Notes under the pieces: generated by a model
The model's database searches: none
The model's input: the letters and a program-made list of their open reading frames with translations, nothing else
What the model was told of the DNA's origin: nothing
Position numbers and translations under genes: made by a program
Shown: positions 17,088 through 25,667 of the stretch, piece by piece
How positions within the stretch are numbered: position 1 is the stretch's first letter
How the letters are laid out: each line of letters starts with the position of its first letter
NCBI RefSeq assembly: GCF_014268755.2
Contig: NZ_CP077093.1
Coordinates: 4,824,001 to 4,888,000, forward strand
DNA: 64,000 bases
Reading direction: 5' to 3'
Origin: Pseudomonas vanderleydeniana
GTDB taxonomy: Bacteria > Pseudomonadota > Gammaproteobacteria > Pseudomonadales > Pseudomonadaceae

Positions 17088-18026
17088 TCAGTAGGCCTGG
17101 GCCGCCTCGCCCGAAGGCATGGTTTCAGGCACCTGGCCACGCAATAGCGCAATGTCGTGCCGGGGTGCGGCACCGAACAGCCGGCCGTATTCACGGCTGA
17201 ACTGCGACGGACTCTCATAGCCGACCGCAAACGCCGCCCGCGACACATCCAGCCGCTCGTTGAGCATCAGCCGCCGAGCCTCGTTGAGGCGCAGCCACTT
17301 CTGGTACTGCAACGGGCTCATGGCCGTGAGCTGGCGAAAATGGTGATGAAAGGTCGGCGCGCTCATCTGCACCCGGGCCGCCAGTTCATCGATACGCAGC
17401 GGCGTGCTGAAGTTCAACTTGAGCCAGTCGATCGCCTTGGCGATCCGGTAGCCCTGGCCATCGACCGCAGTGATCTGGCGCAACCGCGCAGACTGGTCGC
17501 TGTGCAATAGACGATAGTGGATTTCGCGCAGGACCAGCGGCGCCAGCACCGGGATCGCCTCCGGCTCATCGAGCAGCGCCAGCAGGCGCCCGACGGCCGT
17601 TTCCAGCGGCTCGGTCATGCTACCGATACCGGCGCCCTTGCCCTGCATGCGGTCACGGGCCGGCGGCAGGCCGACCTTGGCAATCAGCTCGGCGAGGATC
17701 GAGACGTCGAGCTTGAGCACCAGTCCGATACAAGGCTGCTCGGCACTGGCTATCACCACTTCGGAGTTGGCCGGCAGGTCCAGCGAGGTGACCAGAAAGC
17801 GCGAGGGGTCATAGGGATAGCCCTCGCCGCCGATCCACAGGCTTTTCTCCCCGCGCGCGACCAGGATCAGGCTCGGCTCGACCATGCACACCGAGGGCGG
17901 CGTCACCTGGTCGCGACGAAACAGGGCGAGGCCGGGGATGGCGGTCGCACAATCGCCCGGCTCGCCAACATGTCGATCGATGACAGCGGCCAGGGGCGAG
18001 GGGGATTGGATCTGGGATGGATTCAT
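17088..18026 (-). CDS. AraC-family regulator with AraC_N domain (YqhC-like)
   Basis: 312 residues from the ATG at 18026 (AGGAG nine bases upstream). The N-terminal AraC_N domain (GLALFRRDQVTPPSVCMVEPSL and so on) is followed by two helix-turn-helix motifs (LRIDELAARVQMSAPTFHHHF and DVSRAAFAVGYESPSQFSREYGRLFG). E. coli YqhC of this group answers to reactive aldehydes. It lies 100 bases upstream of the molybdenum dehydrogenase operon on the same strand and is divergent from a NepI-like exporter, so either could be its target. Confidence 0.92.
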   Translation of the reverse strand: MNPSQIQSPSPLAAVIDRHVGEPGDCATAIPGLALFRRDQVTPPSVCMVEPSLILVARGEKSLWIGGEGYPYDPSRFLVTSLDLPANSEVVIASAEQPCIGLVLKLDVSILAELIAKVGLPPARDRMQGKGAGIGSMTEPLETAVGRLLALLDEPEAIPVLAPLVLREIHYRLLHSDQSARLRQITAVDGQGYRIAKAIDWLKLNFSTPLRIDELAARVQMSAPTFHHHFRQLTAMSPLQYQKWLRLNEARRLMLNERLDVSRAAFAVGYESPSQFSREYGRLFGAAPRHDIALLRGQVPETMPSGEAAQAY

Positions 18027-18279
18027 GGTCACGGGCTCCTTGTCCCAGACTCTAGCCCGCGCGCGAGGGCTTTCCTATCCATGGCCCTGCAACTCCAGAG
18101 GATTAGGCAAGTATTCCATTGGATTGAGCTACGACGGCGAGGTGTCGGCCCAGAAAATGGGCGGCCCTCAGACAGGAGAGCCCTATGCAAGCCGTTGCCC
18201 ATGGAGCCCGTTCGGGTGCCAGCCGCCCTACTCCCCCCTCTCTTCGCCCCTCCGCCAACCCCACGATGCAGGCAACACG

Positions 18280-19470
18280 ATGACCTCCGGATCGACAGAC
18301 AAGAGCCGTTGGAGCGCAGTGCTGGCGATGTCCCTGGCCGCCTTCGCCCTGGTCGCCTCCGAATTCATGCCGGTCAGCCTACTGACGCCCATCGCCAGCG
18401 ACCTGCACATCAGCGAAGGCCAGGCAGGCCAGGGGATTTCCGTGTCCGGCGCGTTCGCCCTGGTCACCAGCCTGGTGATCGCGGCGATTGCCGCACGGGT
18501 GGAACGCAAGCGCCTGTTGCTGGGCTTGACCGTGCTGATGATCCTTTCCGGCAGCGTCGTGGCCTTCGCCCCGGGCTACCCTTCGTTCATGCTCGGCCGC
18601 GCACTGATCGGCGTCGCGATCGGTGGCTTCTGGTCGCTGTCCGCCGCGACCGCGATGCGCCTGGTGGCACCCGCCCAGGTGCCGCGGGCGCTGGCGATCG
18701 TCAACGGCGGCAACGCCCTGGCGACGGTGATTGCAGCGCCACTGGGCAGTTTCCTCGGTTCGCTGATCGGTTGGCGCGGGGCGTTTTTCTGCGTGGTGCC
18801 GGTGGCCGCCCTCGCCGCGCTGTGGCTGCTGCTGAGCCTGCCCTCGTTGCCGGCCGAACGGCGTAGCCAGCGTGGCAGCGCACTGAGCCTGATGAAACAG
18901 GCGCCGATCGCGCTGGGCATGGTGGCGGTGAGCGTGTTCTTCATGGGCCAGTTCATGCTGTTCACCTACCTGCGGCCATTCCTGGAGGCGGTCACTCACG
19001 TTGATGCCACCCTGCTCTCGCTGATGCTGCTGGGCCTGGGCGCGGCCGGTTTCATCGGGACCTTCCTGATCGAGCGCTTCATCGGCCGGGACCTGTACCG
19101 TACGCTGGCCGTGATTCCCCTGCTGATGGCGCTGATCGCCGTGGCGCTGGTGCAGTTCGGCGCCTCGCCCAGCCTGACGGCCCTGCTGCTGGGGCTCTGG
19201 GGACTGGTCGCGACCGCCGCACCGGTGGGTTGGTGGACCTGGCTCGCGCGAACGTTGCCCCACGATGCCGAAGCCGGTGGCGGCTTGCTGGTGGCGATCG
19301 TGCAGCTGGCGATCAGCGCTGGCGCGATCATCGGCGGCCTGGCCTTCGACCTGAGCGGCTACCGGGCGACCTTCGAACTCAGCGCGCTGGTCCTGTTGCT
19401 CGCCGCCGTCCTCGCCTGGCTCGCCGGGCGCGCGGCACGCCCGGCCCTGGCGGCGAACGCCACGGCGTAA
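18280..19470 (+). CDS. MFS efflux transporter, NepI-like
   Basis: 396 residues, 12 hydrophobic segments. The opening (W-S-A-V, then EFMPVSLLTPIASDLHISEGQAGQ), then FMLGRALIGVAIGGFWSLSAATAMRLV, IAAPLGSFLGSLIGWR and PVGWWTWLARTLP follow the E. coli purine ribonucleoside exporter NepI very closely in order and content. The ATG at 18280 is chosen because the upstream extension is not hydrophobic and has a poor composition. It lies in the inner membrane. It is divergent from the AraC regulator with a 253-bp gap, and precedes the LacI gene by 113 bp. Confidence 0.9.
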   Translation: MTSGSTDKSRWSAVLAMSLAAFALVASEFMPVSLLTPIASDLHISEGQAGQGISVSGAFALVTSLVIAAIAARVERKRLLLGLTVLMILSGSVVAFAPGYPSFMLGRALIGVAIGGFWSLSAATAMRLVAPAQVPRALAIVNGGNALATVIAAPLGSFLGSLIGWRGAFFCVVPVAALAALWLLLSLPSLPAERRSQRGSALSLMKQAPIALGMVAVSVFFMGQFMLFTYLRPFLEAVTHVDATLLSLMLLGLGAAGFIGTFLIERFIGRDLYRTLAVIPLLMALIAVALVQFGASPSLTALLLGLWGLVATAAPVGWWTWLARTLPHDAEAGGGLLVAIVQLAISAGAIIGGLAFDLSGYRATFELSALVLLLAAVLAWLAGRAARPALAANATA

Positions 19471-19583
19471 GGCCCTGCCGAACCGGCCATGCCACGATTG
19501 CGCCGTGCGCTGGGCCCGGCGCTTTGGTAGATTCGCGCCAGCAGCGGCAACAGCCGCTGATCAAACCTGTACGCGGAACCGGC

Positions 19584-20636
19584 ATGGCGAAAAAATCTGG
19601 CGAGTCTTCCTCCACCCCACAGCCCGGCACGGCACCCAGGCCCCCCAGCCCGACCCTGATCGATGTCGCCAAGGTTGCTGGCGTCTCGCCGATCACGGTG
19701 TCGCGCGCCCTGCACCGCCCCGAGGTGGTCAGCAAGGCTGCGCGCGAGAAGGTGCTGGCGGCTGTCCGTGAGGTCGGCTACGTGTCGAACATGCTCGCCG
19801 GCAGTCTGGCGAGCAACCGCAGCCGGCTGGTGGCGATTCTGCTGCCGACCATCGCCAACTCGATCTTCGCCGACACCGTCCAGGCGCTGATGGACCGCCT
19901 GACCGCCGCTGGCTACCAGACCCTGCTGGGCCTGACCGGCTACTCGGCCGACCAGGAGGAAAAACTCATCGAGGCCCTGCTCGGACGGCGCCCCGACGGT
20001 ATCGTGCTGACCGGTACCCTGCACACCGAAGCCAGCCGCCAGCGCCTGGCGCAGTCGGGCATCCCGGTGGTCGAGTCGTGGGACCTCAGCGATGACCCGC
20101 TGGACATGCTGGTGGGCTTTTCCCATGAAGCGGTGGGTGAAGCGATTGCCCGCCACCTGCTGGGCAAGGGCTACCAGCACTTTGCCGTGGTCGGCATCGG
20201 CGACCCACGCGGTATTCGCCGCTGCGACAGCCTGCTGGCGGAACTGGCCCGGCACGGCCACCAGGACGTCCCGACCCGGCTGCTGACCCCGCCCGCCACC
20301 CTGGAAGTCGGCCGCACCGGCCTGTGCCAACTGCTCGACGAAGGGCACCAGCCGGACGTGGTGGTCTGCAGCTCCGACACCATCGCCCAGGGCGTGCTGG
20401 CCGAAGCCGCCAGCCGTGGCTTGCGCGTGCCCACCGATCTGGCGGTCATGGGCTTCGGCGACCTGAGCAGCGCCGCCCAGGTCCACCCACCCCTGTCGAC
20501 CGTGCGCGTGGACGGTACGCGCATCGGCGAGCAGATCGCCAAGGCCCTGCTCGAGCGCTTCAACTACCCCGCCGGCAGCGCCGATCCGGTGCGCATCGAC
20601 ACCGGTTTCAGCCTCATCGACCGCCAGAGCACCTGA
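19584..20636 (+). CDS. LacI-family transcriptional regulator of sugar-acid genes
   Basis: 350 residues. The helix-turn-helix is TLIDVAKVAGVSPITVSRALHRPEVVSKAAREKV, with a 20-residue Ser/Pro-rich extension before it. The periplasmic-binding-protein-like effector domain follows (AGYQTLLGLTGYSADQEEKLIEALLGRRPDGIVLTG, then the typical FGDLSSAAQVHPPLSTVRVDG). It is followed by two perfect palindromes, a terminator, a GudP-like carrier and a talarate/galactarate dehydratase, so it should be the local repressor, released by a hexarate or a breakdown product. Confidence 0.94.
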   Translation: MAKKSGESSSTPQPGTAPRPPSPTLIDVAKVAGVSPITVSRALHRPEVVSKAAREKVLAAVREVGYVSNMLAGSLASNRSRLVAILLPTIANSIFADTVQALMDRLTAAGYQTLLGLTGYSADQEEKLIEALLGRRPDGIVLTGTLHTEASRQRLAQSGIPVVESWDLSDDPLDMLVGFSHEAVGEAIARHLLGKGYQHFAVVGIGDPRGIRRCDSLLAELARHGHQDVPTRLLTPPATLEVGRTGLCQLLDEGHQPDVVVCSSDTIAQGVLAEAASRGLRVPTDLAVMGFGDLSSAAQVHPPLSTVRVDGTRIGEQIAKALLERFNYPAGSADPVRIDTGFSLIDRQST

Positions 20637-20669
20637 GGATTTTCCCGGCAGGCGACGAATGAGCGCTTG

Positions 20670-20687
20670 AATGATTGCGCAATCATT
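20670..20687. promoter_or_regulatory. LacI-type operator O1
   Basis: AATGATTGCGCAATCATT is a perfect 18-bp palindrome with the central CG typical of LacI-family sites. It begins 33 bases after the LacI stop. It lies in the spacer of a possible sigma-70 promoter (TTGAAT at 20667, TAAGAT at 20689, 16 bases apart). An identical copy lies at 20748. Confidence 0.85.
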
Positions 20688-20701
20688 GTAAGATCGGACG
20701 C

Positions 20702-20739
20702 ACAGCCAACCGCCCCGGTTGGCGGCTGGCTGTTTTTTT
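20702..20739 (+). terminator. Rho-independent terminator of the LacI gene, placed between the two operators
   Basis: Positions 20702-20714 pair with 20721-20733 (12 of 13 pairs) around a 6-base loop, followed by seven T. It ends LacI transcription and sits between two identical operators. Confidence 0.85.
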
Positions 20740-20747
20740 CGAGCCAA

Positions 20748-20765
20748 AATGATTGCGCAATCATT
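20748..20765. promoter_or_regulatory. LacI-type operator O2
   Basis: A second perfect copy of AATGATTGCGCAATCATT, 78 bp centre to centre from O1 and 46 bases upstream of the transporter start. Including flanks, the two copies match over 23 bases in opposite orientation. It should control the transporter-dehydratase operon. Confidence 0.85.
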
Positions 20766-20811
20766 CAAGCATCGAGGCTCGGTACCGAACATCACGACAA
20801 GGAAAACAACA

Positions 20812-22173
20812 GTGATCAGTCCAACCTCCGAGGTGGCCAGGACCCGCGTCCGCTACCTGATCCTGGCGATGATTTTCATCGTCACCGTGTTCAACTATGT
20901 CGACCGGGCCACCCTGTCGATCGCCGCCCCGATCCTGCGCACCGACCTGGGTTTCGATGCGGTGACCATGGGCATCGCCTTCTCCGCGTTCGGCTGGGCC
21001 TACACCGGCATGCAACTGCCGGGCGGGGTGATCCTCGACCGCTTCGGCTCGCGCCTGGTGCTGGGCCTGAGCCTGGTCATCTGGTCGACCTTCACCTTCC
21101 TGCAGGGCTTCGTCGACCTGTTCAGCTCGGCGTTCCTGGCACTGTTCGTGCTGCGCTTCCTGATGGGCGTGGCCGAATCGCCGGCGTTCCCGGCCAACAA
21201 CCGCCTGACCGTGATGTGGTTTCCGCGTCATGAACGGGGCCTGGCCACGGCGATCTTCCAGTCGGCGCAGTACTTCGCCCTGGCGGCGTTCACCCCGCTG
21301 ATGGTGCTGCTGCTCAACAGCTTCGGCTGGCAGCACGTGTTCTTCTGGACCGGTGGCGCCGGCATCCTGATCGGCCTGCTGTGGTTCCGCTGGGTGCATG
21401 AACCGCGGCGCGACAAGCGGGTCAACCAGGCCGAACTGGACTACATCGAGTCCGGCGGCGGCCTGCCCGACATGGGCGAGATCAAGACCCCGTTCAGCTG
21501 GGCCTCGCTGCGCAGCATCGGCGGCAACCGGATGATGAGCGGCATCTACCTGGGCCAGTTCTGCCTGACCTCGATCACCTGGTTCTTCCTCACCTGGTTC
21601 CCCACCTACCTGATCGAAGCCAAGGGCATGACCCTACTCAAGGTCGGCCTGGTCGCGGCGATTCCGCCGGTGGCCGGCTGCCTGGGCGGGATGATCGGCG
21701 GCGTGTGGTCGGACTGGATGCTCAAGAAGGGCTTCAGCCTCACCGCGGCCCGCAAGACCCCGATCATCTGCGGCCTGCTGGCGTCGAGCAGCATCGTCAT
21801 CGCCAACTACACCCAATCGACCGCGCTGGTGATCCTGGTCATGTCGATCGCCTTCTTCGCCAAGGGCGTCGGCAACCTCGGCTGGTGCATCGTCGGCGAC
21901 GTGTCGCCCAAGCACGCCATGGGCATCAGCGGCGCGATGTTCAACTTCTGCGGCAACATCGCCAGCATCGTCACGCCGATCGCCATCGGCCTGCTGGTCA
22001 AGCAGGCCTCGTTCGACGCAGCCATGGTCTATGTCGCGGCCATGGGCCTGCTCGGCGCCTTTGCCTACCTGGTCATCGTCGGGCCGCTCAAGCGCCTGGA
22101 CGTCGATGACCGGACACAACCGCCCGCCTCCCCCGAAACCGCCCCGTCCGCGACCTCCCATCCGGTTCGCTGA
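20812..22173 (+). CDS. MFS transporter for hexarate/hexonate (GudP-like)
   Basis: 453 residues from the GTG at 20812, which has AAGGA nine bases upstream; earlier ATG codons fall inside operator O2 and lack a ribosome site. About 12 hydrophobic segments, with the ACS-family signature FNYVDRATLSIAAPIL and DRFGSRLVLGLSLVIWS. GudP and GarP of E. coli, which bring in glucarate and galactarate, are close relatives. It is followed 31 bases later by talarate/galactarate dehydratase, which fixes the likely substrate class. Confidence 0.92.
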   Translation: MISPTSEVARTRVRYLILAMIFIVTVFNYVDRATLSIAAPILRTDLGFDAVTMGIAFSAFGWAYTGMQLPGGVILDRFGSRLVLGLSLVIWSTFTFLQGFVDLFSSAFLALFVLRFLMGVAESPAFPANNRLTVMWFPRHERGLATAIFQSAQYFALAAFTPLMVLLLNSFGWQHVFFWTGGAGILIGLLWFRWVHEPRRDKRVNQAELDYIESGGGLPDMGEIKTPFSWASLRSIGGNRMMSGIYLGQFCLTSITWFFLTWFPTYLIEAKGMTLLKVGLVAAIPPVAGCLGGMIGGVWSDWMLKKGFSLTAARKTPIICGLLASSSIVIANYTQSTALVILVMSIAFFAKGVGNLGWCIVGDVSPKHAMGISGAMFNFCGNIASIVTPIAIGLLVKQASFDAAMVYVAAMGLLGAFAYLVIVGPLKRLDVDDRTQPPASPETAPSATSHPVR

Positions 22174-22204
22174 TCCGTACCCTCTCTATCAGAAGGAAAG
22201 CCAC

Positions 22205-23365
22205 ATGCACGCTCCAGAACAACAACGCTCCAGCGCCGACAACGACCGCATTGCCTACGTCAAGGTGTCCTCGGTATTCCTGCCGCTGGCCAACCCGATC
22301 AGTGACGCCAAGGTGCTGACCGGCCGGCAGAAGCCGATGACCGAGATCGCCATCCTGTTCGCCGAGATCGAGACCGAGGACGGTCACAAGGGTCTGGGTT
22401 TCAGCTACTCCAAGCGCGCCGGCGGCCCCGGCCAGTTCGCCCACGCCAGGGAAATCGCCCCGGCGCTGCTCGGGGAAAACCCCAGCGACATCGCCAAGCT
22501 GTGGACCAAGCTGTGCTGGGCCGGGGCCTCGGTCGGCCGCAGCGGCCTGTCGACCCAGGCGATCGGCGCCTTTGACGTCGCCCTCTGGGACCTCAAGGCC
22601 AAGCGTGCCAACCTGTCCCTGGCCCGCCTGCTCGGCGCCCAGCGCGATTCGGTGCGCTGCTACAACACTTCGGGCGGTTTCCTGCACACACCGCTCGACC
22701 AGTTGCTGAAGAACACCGACCTGTCCCGCGAAAAAGGCATTGGCGGGATCAAGCTCAAGGTCGGCCAGCCCGATTGCGCGATCGACCTGCAGCGGGTCAG
22801 CACCGTGCGTAAACACCTTGGAGACAGCTTCCCGCTGATGGTCGACGCCAACCAGCAATGGGACCGTCCGACCGCCCAGCGCATGTGCCGGCGCTTCGAG
22901 GAGTTCAACCTGGTGTGGATCGAGGAGCCTCTGGACTGCTACGACGCCGAGGGCCACGCGGACCTGGCCCGGCAGTTCGACACGCCGATCGCCACTGGCG
23001 AGATGCTCACCAGCGTCGCCGAGCACGCCGAATTCATCCGCCTGCGCGGTGCCGACTACCTGATGCCGGATGCGCCACGGGTCGGCGGCATCACCCCGTA
23101 CCTGAAGGTGGCGGCCATGGCCGAGCAGGCCGGCGTGATGATCGCCCCGCACTTCGCCATGGAACTGCACGTGCACCTGGCGGCCACCTACCCGACCGAG
23201 CCGTGGGTCGAACACTTCGAATGGCTGGAACCGCTGTTCAACGAACGCCTGGAAACCCGCGACGGCCGCATGCTGGTGCCCACACGGCCGGGCCTGGGGC
23301 TGTCGTTGAGCGAACAGGTCCAGGCCTGGACCGCGCAGGTCGCCGACTTCGGCAAGCGGCCTTGA
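22205..23365 (+). CDS. L-talarate/galactarate dehydratase (enolase superfamily)
   Basis: 386 residues. It belongs to the mandelate-racemase subgroup: the KxK motif in GIKLKVGQPD (catalytic Lys near 197), metal ligands in MVDANQQW, WIEEPL and ATGEML, and the catalytic His in IAPHFAMELHVHL. The N-terminal capping domain with PLANPISDAKVLTGRQKPMTE matches talarate/galactarate dehydratases of Salmonella type. It dehydrates the hexarate to 5-keto-4-deoxyglucarate. No aldolase or KDG dehydratase is next to it, so later steps are encoded elsewhere. AAGGAAAG precedes the ATG. Confidence 0.93.
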   Translation: MHAPEQQRSSADNDRIAYVKVSSVFLPLANPISDAKVLTGRQKPMTEIAILFAEIETEDGHKGLGFSYSKRAGGPGQFAHAREIAPALLGENPSDIAKLWTKLCWAGASVGRSGLSTQAIGAFDVALWDLKAKRANLSLARLLGAQRDSVRCYNTSGGFLHTPLDQLLKNTDLSREKGIGGIKLKVGQPDCAIDLQRVSTVRKHLGDSFPLMVDANQQWDRPTAQRMCRRFEEFNLVWIEEPLDCYDAEGHADLARQFDTPIATGEMLTSVAEHAEFIRLRGADYLMPDAPRVGGITPYLKVAAMAEQAGVMIAPHFAMELHVHLAATYPTEPWVEHFEWLEPLFNERLETRDGRMLVPTRPGLGLSLSEQVQAWTAQVADFGKRP

Positions 23366-23517
23366 GCTGAGCCTGGCCGTCAAAGTTAAAACGCAGTGGG
23401 ATGCGCGCACCTGCGGCATCCCGCCTGCCATTGTTTGCCACCCGTGATCCGCTCTTGCGGGAATGCCCGGGATCTTTTGTGGTCTGTTCTGGCATCCCCG
23501 TTCAAGGACGACCCGAC

Positions 23518-24105
23518 ATGCGCCTATCTCGCACACCTTGGCTGTTCGCCGTGCCCCTGCTCGGAGGCTGCCAGTTCCTGCCCCATCACGAATTTTTCAA
23601 GGCACCGGAGAACGAGCCGAACCCGGCCTGGGTACGGATCGTCAACTACACCCAGCACTCGGAGCTCTTCCAGTTCGAGAACGGCGTGCGCACCGGTGGC
23701 CTGATCCGCCGCAACGAGTTCGTACTGGTCCACACCCAGGACAAGGGCATGCCCAAGGCCGGCCAGGACCTGACGTTCAATTACTACGAGACACAGGTAC
23801 GGCCGGACCTGGAAACTCACGTGGACATGTCCTACATCGGCGATCGCACCGACTCCTGCACCGTCTCGGCGCGGTTCACGCCCAAGGCCGGGCGTTACTA
23901 CCAGTTCCTGATGGAATCGGGCTACGGCGTCGGCAAATGCACCCTGTATCCCACCCTGATCGAGAGAGACGAGAACGGCCCGGGCTGGCACCTGAGCCCC
24001 AACCCCGACGTCACCTATGGCAAGGGCAGCAACGAGAGCCAGACCTCGTATTTCATGGAGCTCTACAGGGACCCCAACTACCAGGGCTTCAACCCTGGGC
24101 GCTGA
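23518..24105 (+). CDS. Putative lipoprotein of unknown function
   Basis: 195 residues from the ATG at 23518 (AAGGA upstream). The signal sequence ends in a lipobox, LLGGC, so Cys near residue 17 should be lipidated. Charged stretches and the segments AWVRIVNYTQHSELFQFENG and GRYYQFLMESGYGVGKCTLYPTLIE suggest a beta-rich fold; two further Cys (in DSCTVSARF and GKCTLYP) could form a disulfide. I do not recognise the family. It stands alone between the dehydratase and an orphan toxin-like gene. Confidence 0.85.
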   Translation: MRLSRTPWLFAVPLLGGCQFLPHHEFFKAPENEPNPAWVRIVNYTQHSELFQFENGVRTGGLIRRNEFVLVHTQDKGMPKAGQDLTFNYYETQVRPDLETHVDMSYIGDRTDSCTVSARFTPKAGRYYQFLMESGYGVGKCTLYPTLIERDENGPGWHLSPNPDVTYGKGSNESQTSYFMELYRDPNYQGFNPGR

Positions 24106-24276
24106 TCCCGGCGCCCTGCCTTTCCCCACAGCACAAGGCCCTACAGTCCTCCAGTCCGAGTCGGAGCTGTCCGATAGCTGGCACCACCCTGCATCACTAC
24201 TCTAGCGATCAACAGGCTGACACCTCCATGCAGGTGATCCGGCCTGTTCTTCAGATCAATTCATGCAGGCAATCAT

Positions 24277-25656
24277 GTGAATGTAGGAAGCATCATCGCG
24301 TCGGCCCCCTGGCTGATGCAGCGCAGTGAACAGGAGATCCGCCAGACACCCTCGGCACGCGATCCGGGGCCGGTGGAAACCGAACGGCAGCAGGCACCCG
24401 CCAGATCGGCAGAGCCTGGAGGATTTCGGGCACAACTTACGACACCGGCACTCGCCAGCCTGGCCTCGGCGCAGCTACGGGAGCAGAAGATCGAAGCCCT
24501 CATCGAGCCGCTGAAACAGGCCAACGCGGTATTCACCCGGTTGCCACGCCCCAGCCCGCTGCAGGACGCGCAGCAAGCCTTTGAAAAGCGCTTCCCGGGC
24601 GAACCCAGGCCAGTGGACCTGAACCGACTTCACCTGAGGGTTTGCCAGTTGGGCGAGCCGCCACAAGTCGTGGCCTCGCCCTGCGTGGCCGAGCTGATCG
24701 CGGCGCATTACGGCGGCCACGACATCCACGACCTGCACGCACGTTATCCGCTCGTGACCGGCCCGCTGTACTATGAACCAGGCAACACCTGCCAGCGTGC
24801 CGCCGATGCGGACAGCGATCACGACAGCCCATGGGTACCGGGGTTCATCAGCACGCAGGATGTGCTCCAGTTCATCAGCCAATTGCCCACGAACCAGCCC
24901 AGGAACCTTGCCGCGCGGCAGACTCGGGACTTTCTCAGCCGGGGTGAGGATGGCTGGCAGGCGCGCCAGAGGCTGGGAAACATCCGCAAGGATCAGATCG
25001 CACTCGAGGCTCGACTGCAGGATAACGACAGGATCCTCGGCAAGGCGGGCCAGGCATTGGTCGGCGCGGTCGTCAGCCATCCCTGCGCTACCGAGCTGGC
25101 ACGGGCCTACCCCAACGAGCAGGCACGCCCGAAGCTCTACAGCCTGGCAGTGCTTGTCGACGATGGCCCGAACCGCCACCCGCCCCTGACGCTGCAAGGC
25201 CCCTTCGTCATGGTGCAGCCCAACGGCGAAGACGGGGCGGAGCTGCTGGTGCTTTATCTACCGAAGTTGGGCCTGAAGCAGTTCAACTCCAGGGAGGCAC
25301 TGCGAGCTTCCATCGCCGCCTCGCCGGCGCTCGGGCACTACCTGCCCGAAGGGATCCAGGCTCGCCTGCCGGAGACGACCCGCCCTGTGCTCGACACCTT
25401 AGAACCGATACCGCCCGACATCAGTGTTTTCGAACACAGCATCCAGCAGCAGATCGACAAGCAGGAACGCGACACCCGCTACCGTCTGGAGCAGGCTGGC
25501 AAACGGGGAGTGGACCTGACCGAGTTCGACTGGATCGCCCACCATTCGGCGCGCGATTTCCGCCGCTCGTTCGAACCGCCGCGATTGCTGACCCACCCGC
25601 CTACCCTGCGCCCGCTCGCCGCCGGCACCGCGCTGGCGATACCGCTCAGGGCCTGA
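24277..25656 (+). CDS. Hypothetical protein, possibly related to DUF6543 (dermonecrotic-toxin-like) proteins
   Basis: 459 residues from a GTG at 24277; an ATG at 24316 is the alternative, and neither has a good ribosome site. No signal peptide or membrane segment. The stretch PFVMVQPNGEDGAELLVLYLP followed by GLKQFNSREALRASIAASPAL resembles the pattern of DUF6543 domains of large Pseudomonas toxins (lyspGQPL..F.S...L), and the region around EKRFPGEPRPVDLNRLHL also fits. Those proteins are usually over 1000 residues, so this would be a short member or a remnant. Function is not known; a secreted effector is one possibility. Confidence 0.7.
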   Translation: MNVGSIIASAPWLMQRSEQEIRQTPSARDPGPVETERQQAPARSAEPGGFRAQLTTPALASLASAQLREQKIEALIEPLKQANAVFTRLPRPSPLQDAQQAFEKRFPGEPRPVDLNRLHLRVCQLGEPPQVVASPCVAELIAAHYGGHDIHDLHARYPLVTGPLYYEPGNTCQRAADADSDHDSPWVPGFISTQDVLQFISQLPTNQPRNLAARQTRDFLSRGEDGWQARQRLGNIRKDQIALEARLQDNDRILGKAGQALVGAVVSHPCATELARAYPNEQARPKLYSLAVLVDDGPNRHPPLTLQGPFVMVQPNGEDGAELLVLYLPKLGLKQFNSREALRASIAASPALGHYLPEGIQARLPETTRPVLDTLEPIPPDISVFEHSIQQQIDKQERDTRYRLEQAGKRGVDLTEFDWIAHHSARDFRRSFEPPRLLTHPPTLRPLAAGTALAIPLRA

Positions 25657-25667
25657 ACAGGATCAAG

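Noticed and set aside
19230..19583. Upstream extension of the LacI protein
   Set aside because: That part overlaps the NepI-like gene in another frame and has no homology; the ATG at 19584 begins a normal LacI protein.
20667..20739. A promoter and short RNA between the LacI gene and the transporter
   Set aside because: TTGAAT-N16-TAAGAT would start directly at the terminator, so the product would be only the hairpin; kept as a remark in the operator finding and not as a gene.
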